DNA of 64,000 bases, from contig NZ_CAAJGK010000034.1 in the NCBI RefSeq assembly GCF_900996245.1, forward strand, positions 1-64,000. Reading direction: 5' to 3'. The stretch comes from Paraburkholderia sp. BCC1886 (lineage in GTDB: Bacteria; Pseudomonadota; Gammaproteobacteria; Burkholderiales; Burkholderiaceae). Below the pieces are notes generated by a model. That model was given only the letters and a program-made list of their open reading frames with translations, was not told where the DNA came from and searched no databases. The position numbers and the translations under genes were made by a program. Below, piece after piece: positions 44,770 through 54,151 of this stretch; positions within the stretch are counted from its first letter, which is position 1; each line of letters begins with the position of its first letter.

Positions 44770-46293
44770 ATGCTTTGGAGTCGGCTGAAGGTTCGGACTG
44801 ATAGCGTCGCGGGTCGGCGCCGCGCGTTGCGGATGCTGGCGGCGCTCGCTGGTGCAGCAGTACTGCCGTTCACCCGGGCGGCGCGGGCGAATACCGCGCC
44901 CAGCTCGCTTCCGGATCCGCGCGGCGCAGGCGTTGCGAGCGCGCGCAAGATCACCGACATGATCGGCACCAACGGCTGGGCCACGTCGCCGTCCGATCTC
45001 GAGATGTGGCGCACGATGGGCCTCACCTGGGGGCGTGGGTCGGTGGGTCCGGGACAACCGGATTCGCGCGCTGAACCGCTGCGGGTCGACGAAACGGGCA
45101 CGCAGTTCGATAGCAACCTGCCCTCGGTCGTGATCCGTAATAACCGCAATGGGATCGGTTCGCTGCTGTTGCTGGGCTACACCCCACGCTGGAATGCGAG
45201 CGTACCGGGCGATTCGAACTCTGCACCGGTGGATGTGCAGGTGTGGGAACGCTATGTCGATGCCGTCGTGCGCAAGTATTCGGCACCGCCCTACAACCTG
45301 CGCTACTTCCAGATCTGGAACGAGGCCGCCGGCAAGTTGTCGGGCGGCATGCCCCAGGCGACGTTCTGGCATGGTCCGGACTTCGACAAGGACGACAAGC
45401 GCTCGAAGCCTTACGAACGTGCGATGCAGGACTACGTGGAGAAGATCCACATTCCGGCCGCGAAAATCATCCGCCGCTATCACGCGTTCGTGGTTTACGG
45501 CGGGTGGCCGGACCAGGGCGGTCTCGCTAATTTCAGCAAGTGGTTGCAATACCGCAGTCCCGTACTGAACGAACGGATGCTCGACTGGGTCGACTATCTG
45601 GACACGCACTACCTGAATGTCGACGACTTCGACACGCTGTACGAGCAGTACGTGAGAAACGGTCCGGCGCGTGGCATCTGGCAAACCGAGATCGGCGACG
45701 AGTACATGAAGGACCCGCACTACTTGCCGAAGTACTTTTTCAGGTTTGCGACCTGGGCGCTCGATCGCAACTGGAACGATCCGGACAAGTACCTCTCGAT
45801 GGTCTACCACTGGGACGGTTACGAGCCTTTTCGTCTCACTCACCGCGGTCCGCCGGAGCGGACTTACAACGTGTCGGGCAAGAGCCTGATCGTATTGCGG
45901 CAGACCGTCGATGGGTCGCTCGCCAGCTTCAGCGGGCCATTGCAATTCGGTCCGGGTGCCACGGGCATCGCATTACGGTCGGGCAACGACGTGGTGATGC
46001 AGGTGAATGCCGAATCGGGCTGGCGCACCGTGACGGCGTCGGGACTCAAGGCGCCGGGTTCTCGCGCGACGAGAGTCGAATGGATCGACGCGCTGAGCGG
46101 TGTCGCCGCTTCGCCCGACGACGTGACGTCCAGGTGGGAGGGAGAGATGCTGACTATCCGCTTCAGAGTGCCGGACCGGGTCAACGGGACGAACGACACG
46201 AAAGACACGAAAGACACGAATGGCACGAACGACGGGAAAGGGAACGGCAACGCTGCGCCAAAGCATCTAGCCTATCTGGTCGTGCGGGCCTGA
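44770..46293 (+). CDS. Exported GH39-like putative glycoside hydrolase
   Basis: 507 aa. The N-terminus has a twin-Arg-like signal (GRRRALRMLAALAGAAVLPF). The catalytic barrel shows acid/base Glu-185 in YFQIWNEAAG and nucleophile Glu-307 in GIWQTEIGDE, 122 residues apart as in GH-A clan enzymes; it resembles GH39-like proteins of exopolysaccharide loci. A beta-sandwich-like domain follows (from about residue 380). It contains a five-copy Thr-Asn/Lys-Asp/Gly tripeptide tract (46189-46233) before the last strand (HLAYLVVRA). It could cut the polysaccharide in the periplasm or on release. It starts 3 bp after the glycosyltransferase stop, so it is coupled. Confidence 0.85.
   Translation: MLWSRLKVRTDSVAGRRRALRMLAALAGAAVLPFTRAARANTAPSSLPDPRGAGVASARKITDMIGTNGWATSPSDLEMWRTMGLTWGRGSVGPGQPDSRAEPLRVDETGTQFDSNLPSVVIRNNRNGIGSLLLLGYTPRWNASVPGDSNSAPVDVQVWERYVDAVVRKYSAPPYNLRYFQIWNEAAGKLSGGMPQATFWHGPDFDKDDKRSKPYERAMQDYVEKIHIPAAKIIRRYHAFVVYGGWPDQGGLANFSKWLQYRSPVLNERMLDWVDYLDTHYLNVDDFDTLYEQYVRNGPARGIWQTEIGDEYMKDPHYLPKYFFRFATWALDRNWNDPDKYLSMVYHWDGYEPFRLTHRGPPERTYNVSGKSLIVLRQTVDGSLASFSGPLQFGPGATGIALRSGNDVVMQVNAESGWRTVTASGLKAPGSRATRVEWIDALSGVAASPDDVTSRWEGEMLTIRFRVPDRVNGTNDTKDTKDTNGTNDGKGNGNAAPKHLAYLVVRA
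46189..46233 (+). repeat. Five-copy 9-bp tandem repeat inside the GH39-like gene
   Basis: Units are ACGAACGAC, ACGAAAGAC twice, ACGAATGGC and ACGAACGAC. They encode Thr-(Asn/Lys)-(Asp/Gly), are in frame, and could change length by slippage without breaking the reading frame. Confidence 0.85.
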
Positions 46294-46371
46294 TCTCATG
46301 AAGTCCCTGAGCGCCGTAGGCAGGGACCGCAAGCTTAACTGGCTGAACTTCTCAGCAAGCGTCGAGGCATC

Positions 46372-47394
46372 ATGAAACAACTGACTATTGTCATCTGCAA
46401 CTATAACTACGAGCGCTATATCGCGACGGCGATCGATTCCGCGCTCGCGCAGGACTATCCAGGCACGCGTGTGCTGGTGGTCGACGACGGCTCGACCGAC
46501 GGCTCGCGCGCGATCATCGAAAGCTATGGGACGCGACTTTCGGCGTCGTTCAAGCCCAACGGCGGTCAGGTGTCGGCCTACAACCATGCCATCTCGCTGA
46601 TCGAGACGGAGTTCGCCATCTTCCTCGATTCCGACGACCTGCTGTACCCGAGCGCGGTCAGCGAGGTCATAAAGGCCTTCGGCGACGGCGTTCGCAATAA
46701 CGCGTGCGCGAAAGTCCAGTTCCGCCTCGACGTGATGGACACGGTCGGCGAATCGACCGGCGCCTACGTCCCCAACTCCGAGCCGCCATCCGACTGCAAG
46801 AAGTTGCTGATGGGCGGCTGGCTCTACCCCTCGCCGCCCGCATCGGGCAATGCCTATTCGATGGATGCGATCCGTCAGGTCTTTCCGGTACCGGAATCGG
46901 CGATCAATCGCTATGGCGCGGATTTCTACGCGATCTACGGCGTGGCCCTCGTCGGTCCGGTTGCGACGGTGCCGAAATCGCTAGGCGGATATCGCGTGCA
47001 CAACACGGTCAGCACGAACGTGTCGTTTGCCAATTCCGAGCAGATCACGAAGGCGCCCAAAGCCTTCAACATGCGCTGGACGATCCTCAGACAGATTGCC
47101 CATTCCCGCTTGCAGATAGAACTGCCGTTGTCTTTTTACGACTTCTCTCACGAGAAGGCGCTGTTCTGTTCGAGCGTCTACAACGCGCCGTTGCCGACGC
47201 GCTGGCGCTGGATGGTTCGCGATTCCCGCAGTTATTTGCACACCATCGTCGCCAATCCCTTCTGGAGTCTCAAGAAGAAGGTCGGCACGCTTGCCTTGTC
47301 GAGTCTTTGCCTCGTTCCCTATTCGCCGCTGTCGGACTTCGTCGTTCGCTATATCACCAACCCGCTGGCGCGCCGTCGCGTGGCCGGCCGGTAA
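46372..47394 (+). CDS. Glycosyltransferase, GT2 family
   Basis: 340 aa GT-A inverting enzyme. GAGG lies just before the ATG at 46372. Start MKQLTIVICNYNYERYIATAIDSALAQDYPGTRVLVVDDGSTDGS has the GT2 nucleotide-binding Asp pair, and FAIFLDSDDLLYP has the DxD metal motif. A later NRYGADFYAIYGVALVGPV is as expected for polysaccharide transferases. No long membrane domain. It probably adds a sugar from a UDP/GDP donor to the lipid-linked unit between the GH39-like and flippase genes. Confidence 0.93.
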   Translation: MKQLTIVICNYNYERYIATAIDSALAQDYPGTRVLVVDDGSTDGSRAIIESYGTRLSASFKPNGGQVSAYNHAISLIETEFAIFLDSDDLLYPSAVSEVIKAFGDGVRNNACAKVQFRLDVMDTVGESTGAYVPNSEPPSDCKKLLMGGWLYPSPPASGNAYSMDAIRQVFPVPESAINRYGADFYAIYGVALVGPVATVPKSLGGYRVHNTVSTNVSFANSEQITKAPKAFNMRWTILRQIAHSRLQIELPLSFYDFSHEKALFCSSVYNAPLPTRWRWMVRDSRSYLHTIVANPFWSLKKKVGTLALSSLCLVPYSPLSDFVVRYITNPLARRRVAGR

Positions 47395-47435
47395 CGGTAA
47401 GAACGAAGAACTGGACCGGTTCTCAGGAGAATGGA

Positions 47436-48752
47436 ATGGATAGACGAAAGAACGCTAGCGTCATAGCGTTTGTCTACGGCGGGTATCTGATGAGGTATGT
47501 GTACCTCATCATCGTGGTGCCGTTTTACGGGCGGATTCTGGGTGTGGCCGAGTACGGCCGGGTGCTGGCGTCCATGTCGCTGATGAACGTCATCTGGATG
47601 CTGGTGGGTTACGGATTCACGTATGTCGGCATGCGTGAAGTATCGAAAGTGCAGTCGAAACGCGAGACCAACGAGATCTACTCGTTGCATGTCAGCGCGC
47701 GGCTTCTGCTCGGTGTGTTCGGCGGTTGCATCGGCTTCGTGGCGACGCTCTGTTCGCCCGTGCTCGCAGCGCGACCGTTGATGGGTTTTCTCGCGACGGC
47801 ATTAGGCGTGGTCTCTGCGCTGAATCTGGGCTGGCTGTTTCAGGGGCGGCAACGGTTTCGCACGCCGATCATGATCGAGGTGTTCGGCTTCGCGCTGAGT
47901 CTCGTGCTGGTGCTGAGTCTGGTGAGAGGGCCCGCTGATTCCGTGTGGGTGCTGGCGAGTCTGCTGGTTGCCGGCATTCTGTCGCTGATGATCTCGTACG
48001 GCCTGACCACGGCGCAACTCGGATTCCCGCGTCTGCGACTGACGGGCATCGTGCCGCTCATTCGTAATTCGACGATGTTGTTCTGCTATTCGTCGGGCTC
48101 GGTCGTGCTCACGGCGTCGTCCACTTATCTGCTGACGCTGTTGTCCACCCCGGCACAAGTGGGCTATTTCGGCGCCGCCGAGCGCTTTGCCACGATCGGC
48201 CTCGCGTTGATGGGGCCCGCGTCGCAGGTGTTTATCCCGACGATTACCCGCCAGTTATCGGAAGGCGACAAGGACGGCGCGCATATCACCACACGGCGTG
48301 GCGCTTCGTTGCTGATGGGCTATGGCCTGCTGGTCTTCTGCGGCGCGATGACCTTGTCGCCGTATGTGTTGCCATGGATTCTCGGCGCGGCATTCGAGCC
48401 GAGTGCACGCGTCCTGCAGGTATTCGCATGGATGTTTCCGTTTGCAGCCTTCAACGAGTTCGTCGCGTTCTATGTCTTCGTACCGCGCAGAAAAGACAGG
48501 TTGCTCGCGATCGTCGGTGTGATATCGGGTCTGGTGAATCTGTGCGCGGCGCTGTATCTCGCGCCACGCTACGGTGCGATGGGTATGGCGTTTGCGCGTG
48601 TGATGGGCGAGCTGACGCTCTCGGTCATGTTGATGGGCGTCATGATTCGCCTGGAACTGGTCAATCTGGTTCCCGGCGCGCAGCGGGCGGTTGGGATGGT
48701 CAGGTTTGCATGGGGCGCGCGGCCGCAGCCGGGCGCTTCGAAAGACAAATGA
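47436..48752 (+). CDS. Wzx-type polysaccharide flippase
   Basis: 438 aa MATE/MOP-family membrane protein with about 12 helices. The ATG at 47436 follows CAGGAG; an out-of-frame ATG lies 5 bp earlier. Typical opening is IAFVYGGYLMRYVYLIIVVPFYGRILGVAEYGRVLASMSLM, and the middle has GYFGAAERFATIGLALMGPASQVFIPTITRQ. It would move undecaprenyl-PP-oligosaccharide to the periplasm for polymerisation by the Wzy-type protein at 50689-51939. Confidence 0.92.
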   Translation: MDRRKNASVIAFVYGGYLMRYVYLIIVVPFYGRILGVAEYGRVLASMSLMNVIWMLVGYGFTYVGMREVSKVQSKRETNEIYSLHVSARLLLGVFGGCIGFVATLCSPVLAARPLMGFLATALGVVSALNLGWLFQGRQRFRTPIMIEVFGFALSLVLVLSLVRGPADSVWVLASLLVAGILSLMISYGLTTAQLGFPRLRLTGIVPLIRNSTMLFCYSSGSVVLTASSTYLLTLLSTPAQVGYFGAAERFATIGLALMGPASQVFIPTITRQLSEGDKDGAHITTRRGASLLMGYGLLVFCGAMTLSPYVLPWILGAAFEPSARVLQVFAWMFPFAAFNEFVAFYVFVPRRKDRLLAIVGVISGLVNLCAALYLAPRYGAMGMAFARVMGELTLSVMLMGVMIRLELVNLVPGAQRAVGMVRFAWGARPQPGASKDK

Positions 48753-48804
48753 TCCACGGTTGTTCAACGCGAAAGTTTGGGTCGCAATTTCACAGGAGGT
48801 CGAA

Positions 48805-49995
48805 GTGAAAGTCGCTATAGTTCACGATTGGTTGGTGGTGTCGGGCGGTGCCGAGAAGGTGCTGAAAAGTATCATCGAGTGCTTTCCAAAAGCGGATCTC
48901 TTCTCGATAGTGGATTTTCTGGAAGATCGCGACTGCGTGAAGGGAAAGTCGGTCAATACTTCGTTTATCCAGCGCTTGCCGTTTGCGAAGAAGCGCTATC
49001 GCGCGTATCTGCCCTTGATGCCGCTAGCTATCGAGCAACTGGACCTGTCCAGCTACGATCTCGTGATCTCCAGCTCGCATGCGGTGGCCAAGGGCGTACT
49101 CACCGGGCCTAACCAGGTGCACGTGAGTTACGTACATTCGCCGATCCGTTACGCGTGGGACCTGCAGCACCAGTATCTGAAGGAGTCGCATCTGGCGAGC
49201 GGCCTGAAGTCCGTCATGGCGCGCGTGCTGCTGCACTACATCCGTGGCTGGGATTCACGCTCGGCGAACGGGGTCGACCATCTGGTCGCCAATTCGCAGT
49301 TCATTGCGCGGCGAATCAAGAAGGCCTACCAGCGCGAATCCACGGTGATCTATCCGCCGGTCGATCTGAAGAACATGACGTTGCGCACGCAGAAGGAAGA
49401 CTTCTACGTGACGGCCTCGCGCATGGTGCCGTACAAGCGGATCGACATGATCGTGCAGGCCTTTTCGAAAACGCCCGAACGGCGGCTGGTGGTGATTGGC
49501 GACGGTCCGGAAATGAAGAAGATCAAGTCGTTTGCCGGCGACAACGTCACGATCCTCGGTCATCAGCCTTATGAAGTGCTGGTCGATCATTTTCAAAGAG
49601 CGCGTGCATTCGTGTTTGCGGCCGAAGAAGATTTCGGCATTTCGGTAGTTGAAGCGCAGGCCTGCGGCACGCCGGTCATCGCATTCGGTCGCGGCGGCGC
49701 GCTCGAAACCGTGGTCGGCTTGCCGCACGAGCAGCCGACCGGCGTGTTCTTCCGCGAGCAGACCCCGGAGTCGCTGAACGAAGCAGTAGTCCGCTTCGAG
49801 CGCAACGCGGGTCTGTTCGATCCGAAGCAGTGCCGCCGCAATGCCGAGCGTTTTTCGACGGAGAATTTCAAGGCGTCGCTCACGAGTTTCGTCAACGCGC
49901 GACTACCTTACGGGAGTTTCGAGGAGTTCCTGCCGTACGAAGTCATCGAACAGGAATTGAGGGACGAACCTCAGTTGGCCGGCGTGGTTTCCTGA
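48805..49995 (+). CDS. Glycosyltransferase, GT4-type (mannosyltransferase-like)
   Basis: 396 aa. A GTG start at 48805 follows AGGAGG; the frame opens earlier, inside the flippase gene. It begins VKVAIVHDWLVVSGGAEKVLKSIIECFP, has VSYVHSPIRYAWDLQHQYL, and the donor domain has VTASRMVPYKRIDMIVQAF and FVFAAEEDFGISVVEAQACGTPVIAFGRGG with the EX7E region. Proteins of this type (WcaI/GumH-like) often transfer mannose from GDP-mannose, which fits the ManC gene nearby. Its last 25 bp overlap the convergent PAP2 gene. Confidence 0.93.
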   Translation: MKVAIVHDWLVVSGGAEKVLKSIIECFPKADLFSIVDFLEDRDCVKGKSVNTSFIQRLPFAKKRYRAYLPLMPLAIEQLDLSSYDLVISSSHAVAKGVLTGPNQVHVSYVHSPIRYAWDLQHQYLKESHLASGLKSVMARVLLHYIRGWDSRSANGVDHLVANSQFIARRIKKAYQRESTVIYPPVDLKNMTLRTQKEDFYVTASRMVPYKRIDMIVQAFSKTPERRLVVIGDGPEMKKIKSFAGDNVTILGHQPYEVLVDHFQRARAFVFAAEEDFGISVVEAQACGTPVIAFGRGGALETVVGLPHEQPTGVFFREQTPESLNEAVVRFERNAGLFDPKQCRRNAERFSTENFKASLTSFVNARLPYGSFEEFLPYEVIEQELRDEPQLAGVVS

Positions 49996-50606
49996 GCACG
50001 AACGAGCTGACGAAGCGGATGCAAAAATGCGGTGACGGAGGGGACATCACGATGCACTTGACGCGAGTGCGTTTCGATCAGACGTTGTAGTGGCGCAGTG
50101 TGACCGTAAGCGAGCGTGGAGACCACCAACAAGCTGACGGTAGGCCAGACAGGCCGTATGCGTTCGAACGGCGCGTCATGCGCTTTCCACAGAAAAGCGG
50201 CGGCGACACAAGCGCCGAGCACCCAGCCCGATACGACCTCGGGCCACGAGTGCGAATGGTCCATGATTCGGGCCACGCCCGTCAGCAGGCCGATCAGGGT
50301 ACCCAGCGCGACCCCCGCAAACGGCGGTTGACGCCACCATCTCAGTTGCAGACTCAATGCGACGATCCAGACCGACAGCGATAGCATTGTGTGGCCGCTG
50401 ATCACACGAAAGTGCAGCGCCGGCAAAGCCACGCCCCAACCCGCATAGAGAATTTTGGTCACGCCGACGACGGCCATGCCCGCGGCGAGGCAGACGATCC
50501 AGCGGATCGCGAGACGAAGACTGGATGAGGCCAACCAGCCGGCACACAGTGCTGCGACGGGCAACGTGATGGCAGCGTCGCCCAGTTTGGTGAACATGAC
50601 CCACAT
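49971..50606 (-). CDS. PAP2-family membrane phosphatase
   Basis: 211 aa. I chose the ATG at 50606, with AAGGAAG upstream. It has several helices and the PAP2 core: RVISGHTMLSL for the second motif and ARIMDHSHSWPEVVSGW for the third (Arg-x5-His-x3-Glu in place of the usual Asp). The first motif (Lys-x6-Arg-Pro) is only partly seen as a Lys in VTKILYAGWG. Such enzymes recycle undecaprenyl-pyrophosphate or dephosphorylate lipids, which fits a polysaccharide locus. It pairs with the polymerase gene upstream, on the strand opposite to the other genes. Confidence 0.88.
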   Translation of the reverse strand: MWVMFTKLGDAAITLPVAALCAGWLASSSLRLAIRWIVCLAAGMAVVGVTKILYAGWGVALPALHFRVISGHTMLSLSVWIVALSLQLRWWRQPPFAGVALGTLIGLLTGVARIMDHSHSWPEVVSGWVLGACVAAAFLWKAHDAPFERIRPVWPTVSLLVVSTLAYGHTAPLQRLIETHSRQVHRDVPSVTAFLHPLRQLVRAQETTPAN

Positions 50607-50688
50607 AGGGATATTTTCTTCCTTGCTTGTCGCCAGGTGGCCCACGCACGCCTGGTGACGTGGTGGGTCATGCTCCTGAGCGCCAGGC

Positions 50689-51939
50689 TCAGGAGCGGGG
50701 TTCCGCGTTCGGTGCGGGTGGGGTCCGTGCTGCTGGCAAGCCCGTCACGGGGGGGCGGGAAGCAAGCAGCAACGAAACGACGAGCGAAAGGATCAGCACG
50801 TTCGACGGCGATACCAGCCGGTGTTCGGTTGCCGCCATGACCAGCAGACAGACAGATGATATCTCGACAAACCGGAACGGCGCGAAGTTCCAGCCGTGTC
50901 CCGCCAGTGCGCCCATCGCGGCGCCGCGACGGCTCCAGTCGATCATTTTCCAGAAAAACGTCAGCATCAATCCCAGACCGACCACGCCCAGCTCGGCGAG
51001 GAAGTTCAGGTAGGAATTGTGGGCGTGCGAGTCGCTATGTTCGACGGTGATATCGGTCGGCACGCCCAGTACATGGAAGTAGGAGACGACCCGGCCGATA
51101 TGGTCGTCGAACGATCCGAAGCCCATGCCGACAATCGGACTTTGCTCGAAGTACCGGAGCGCGCGCGGCCACAGCCACTCATAGCGAATGTTCAGATTGG
51201 CGACTTTCGCGTCCTGGTTATGGATGTTGAAAGTAAAGCCCATATAGTCGACGTTCGGGTCGGTATGATGGATCGCCACGGCAAACGAGGCGACGATGAG
51301 CCCCGCGAGCAACGTCCCCAGCATCCAGCGTTTGCGCCCGAAGTAGAGGTAGGGCAGCGTTGCCATTGCGCCCAGCAACGAGCCGCGGCTGTAGGTGGAG
51401 AACAGCATCATCAGATTGATGGCGATCAGCGCGAGGACGAGCCGGCTGCGCTTTTGCAGGTAGCACGCTATGCCCAGACAGAACAGCATCGCGAAGAAGC
51501 CACCAGCGGCATTACGGGCAATGAAGTAGCTGCCGAAGGTATCCGTCGGGTGAGTGAAAATCTGCAGCAGGCCGCTTGTCAGCACGTAATAAGCGTACGG
51601 CGGAATATTGATGGCGACAGCGCCGATGAAGAACGCCCGCAGCAGTTTGTTGAGATCCCAACGGTGCGTATAGACACAGCCTGCAAAGATCGGCGCATAC
51701 GAAATAAAGAAATTGCCGTCACGCCGATAAAAATCGAATTCGGTGAATGAGCGCGGGTCGTAAAGCAGCGTCGAAATGATGACGAGAACGGTAAAAGCGG
51801 TGAGTGGCGTAATGAATTGCGGGTAGCTTCTACCGAAGAAGCGCCACGGCAACAAAAAGATTGGAGCGAGTCCTACCGCGCTAACCGGAACCAGATTGGT
51901 CACAGTCAAAAATAGCGCAAGTAACGATATGTAAGCCAT
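50689..51939 (-). CDS. Wzy/O-antigen-ligase-type polysaccharide polymerase
   Basis: 416 aa integral membrane protein with ten or more helices. I chose the ATG at 51939, with GAAGGA upstream; GTG at 51945 is possible. The large periplasmic loop has RYEWLWPRALRYFEQSPIVGMGFGSF and, further on, SDSHAHNSYLNFLAELGVVGL, the H-x-H-N-S-Y-L pattern of Wzy_C/WaaL-type proteins. It would link repeat units into the polymer. It is transcribed with PAP2 away from ManC, across a gap with an inverted repeat. Confidence 0.9.
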   Translation of the reverse strand: MAYISLLALFLTVTNLVPVSAVGLAPIFLLPWRFFGRSYPQFITPLTAFTVLVIISTLLYDPRSFTEFDFYRRDGNFFISYAPIFAGCVYTHRWDLNKLLRAFFIGAVAINIPPYAYYVLTSGLLQIFTHPTDTFGSYFIARNAAGGFFAMLFCLGIACYLQKRSRLVLALIAINLMMLFSTYSRGSLLGAMATLPYLYFGRKRWMLGTLLAGLIVASFAVAIHHTDPNVDYMGFTFNIHNQDAKVANLNIRYEWLWPRALRYFEQSPIVGMGFGSFDDHIGRVVSYFHVLGVPTDITVEHSDSHAHNSYLNFLAELGVVGLGLMLTFFWKMIDWSRRGAAMGALAGHGWNFAPFRFVEISSVCLLVMAATEHRLVSPSNVLILSLVVSLLLASRPPVTGLPAARTPPAPNAEPRS

Positions 51940-52585
51940 TGCCACTTCCTTCAGAAAACAAAGTAGGCGCGATCCGCACCGGACTGTACGCGCGCAAAGG
52001 TTGGGCTTGAAAGCGGGCCTGAAGTATCAGGATGTTACGGACTGCGGATAACGGCGAGGTCGAATGCGTAGCGTGTCGAATAACGCTGTGTGACGCATTG
52101 AATAGCGTCACGCTAACCGGAAGGTACCACGTGTATAGCGCCATTTCAAAGTCGAGTACTCACTGGATGTGCCGAATACCGCATTACGCAGGGACTATTT
52201 GAAAGCCGGCCCAACCACCGCGGCCAAAATCTCACCGCTTCGCGCCACAAATGCTGTGGTGCAGCGTAACGTCGCTATGATTCATCCATCGACTTCTGCT
52301 GCATCGATTCTGCCGCGCTAATCAGGCAGTCAGCGAATAGCGAACAGCAAGCGAAGACCCGATATGCACGGTTGCTGCCGCACGCGAATGGACTGCTGGA
52401 ACACATCGGCGGTTTCCGAGTACAAGTCCCGTTAATACCAATGAACAGCTGAAAGGCTGGTCCCGTCCGATTGCCGGACGTCCCCGATTCGATCAACGAA
52501 ACAATATCAAAGCATTTTCGGCGCAAGAACATTCGGGCGTGAAGTTGATCGCCCGGGACCGGCTGTTACGAACAGGAGCTTCTAC
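51940..52585. other. Divergent intergenic region between polymerase and manC-type genes
   Basis: About 646 bp without a supported gene. It contains a perfect inverted repeat, GTGACGC (52090-52096) and GCGTCAC (52105-52111), spaced by 8 bp, which could be a regulator site for one or both divergent transcripts. An 85-codon minus-strand frame (52275-52532) is Cys-rich and looks non-coding. Confidence 0.5.
52090..52111. promoter_or_regulatory. Inverted repeat, candidate operator
   Basis: GTGACGC and GCGTCAC, 7-bp arms, 8-nt AT-rich spacer, about 150 bp upstream of the polymerase start and 475 bp upstream of the manC-type start. The TGTGA...TCAC pattern loosely resembles a CRP/FNR-family site. 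The regulator is unknown. Confidence 0.4.
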
Positions 52586-54100
52586 ATGATCAAGGCAACG
52601 ATGGGCGTGGGTGAACTGGATATCGTCGAGACGGCCGAGCCGTCGACGGATTGCACACGACTCGTACAGGTGATTCTCGCCGGCGGCTCGGGTACACGTT
52701 TGTGGCCCGTTTCGCGCGAGCAGTTTCCCAAGCAGTTGATCGACGTGGTCGGCGACAAGACTTTGCTTCAGGCCACCATGGGACGGATGAAAGGCTTCGG
52801 CGGTGAATGGGACCTCGGGACAGGTCCGGTCATCGTCTGCGGCGCGGAGCATTACTTCACGACTTGCGAACAGGCTCGCGACAGTGGCGTCACGGCCCGC
52901 GTCGTGGTCGAGCCCAGCCGTCGCGATACGGCTCCCGCATTGACGCTGGCGGCGTTGACCGCGCAAGGCGACGGTACGGACGCGATTCTGGTCGCGATGC
53001 CCGCCGACCACGCCATCTCCGATCTCGACGCATTGCACACGGCCATCGAAGTCGCCGCCCGCTATGCGCAAACCGGCGCAATCGCAACGCTCGGCGTGCC
53101 GCCCGATCAACCCGACACCGGCTTCGGTTATATCCGCCTCGGCGATGCCTTGCACGATGGCGCTCATCGTATCGACCGCTTCGTCGAGAAGCCTGCTGCG
53201 GAACTCGCCGCGCAATACGTCGAAGCCGGCAACTACTGGTGGAACAGCGGCATGTTCGTTGTCCGCGCATCGGTCTGGCTCGCGATGATCGAACGCTTCC
53301 AGCCGGCGATTCACGCAGCGTGCGTGGAGGCCTTCAAAAGCGCGAAGACGGTCGACGGCTGCCTGATTCCCGGCACTGCGGAATTCGAACGCTCGCCTTC
53401 CGACTCGATCGATTACGCCGTGATGGAACATCTGGGCCGCTCCGACTCGCCGTTCACCGGCGTGGTCGTGCCACTCGAAGCCGGCTGGTCCGATCTCGGT
53501 TCGTGGGACGCGGTCTGGCAGGCGATGGAAAAAGACGAGTCGGGCAACGCATCGAACGGTCGTGTGCTGTTCGAAGGCGCCACGGCCACTTATGCGCGCT
53601 CGCAAGGCGGTCGTCTGGTTGCGTGCGTGGGGACCACCAACCTGGTCGTGGTCGAAACGGACGATGCAGTGCTCGTCGCCGATCGCTCCCGCGTGCAGGA
53701 CATCAAAGGTCTGGTCTCGCGCATCAAGCGCGACAAATCACCCGAAGCCGATGCTCACCGCAAAGTGCGCCGCCCGTGGGGCTTTTATGACTCGATCGAT
53801 CATGGCGACCGCTTCCAGGTGAAGCGCATCGTCGTGAATCCCGGCGCGCGGCTGTCCTTGCAGATGCATCATCACCGGGCCGAACATTGGACCGTCGTAT
53901 GCGGAACGGCGCTCGTCACGCGCGGCGAAGAGCAGTTCCTGCTGGGCGAAAACGAGTCGACCTACATTCCGCTCGGCGTTCGTCACCGGCTCGAGAATCC
54001 CGGTTGTGTTCCGTTGCAGATCATCGAAGTACAGTCGGGCGCCTATCTCGGCGAAGACGACATCGTCCGCTTCGACGACAAGTACGGTCGCTGTGGTTGA
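52586..54100 (+). CDS. manC: Bifunctional mannose-1-phosphate guanylyltransferase/mannose-6-phosphate isomerase
   Basis: 504 aa cytoplasmic enzyme making GDP-mannose. The guanylyltransferase domain starts VILAGGSGTRLWPVSREQFPKQ (about residues 30-50) and has FVEKPAAELAAQYVEAGNYWWNSGMFV. The C-terminal type II phosphomannose isomerase cupin includes RPWGFYDSIDHGDRFQVKRI and LSLQMHHHRAEHWTVVCGTA, with GVRHRLENPG. Length matches the bifunctional AlgA/XanB/ManC family. GAGCTT and 'aggagc' precede the ATG. It is followed by the initiating transferase, the same order as bceA-bceB of cepacian loci. Confidence 0.95.
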   Translation: MIKATMGVGELDIVETAEPSTDCTRLVQVILAGGSGTRLWPVSREQFPKQLIDVVGDKTLLQATMGRMKGFGGEWDLGTGPVIVCGAEHYFTTCEQARDSGVTARVVVEPSRRDTAPALTLAALTAQGDGTDAILVAMPADHAISDLDALHTAIEVAARYAQTGAIATLGVPPDQPDTGFGYIRLGDALHDGAHRIDRFVEKPAAELAAQYVEAGNYWWNSGMFVVRASVWLAMIERFQPAIHAACVEAFKSAKTVDGCLIPGTAEFERSPSDSIDYAVMEHLGRSDSPFTGVVVPLEAGWSDLGSWDAVWQAMEKDESGNASNGRVLFEGATATYARSQGGRLVACVGTTNLVVVETDDAVLVADRSRVQDIKGLVSRIKRDKSPEADAHRKVRRPWGFYDSIDHGDRFQVKRIVVNPGARLSLQMHHHRAEHWTVVCGTALVTRGEEQFLLGENESTYIPLGVRHRLENPGCVPLQIIEVQSGAYLGEDDIVRFDDKYGRCG

Positions 54101-54151
54101 GCGGCCGGGCAGATTCGCGATGCACGTGTGTAGGCTACCAGGGGATTGGCA

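Noticed and set aside
46704-47435. N-terminal extension of the flippase frame back to 46704
   Set aside because: The extension overlaps the GT2 gene; a CAGGAG site and flippase-type start place the real ATG at 47436.
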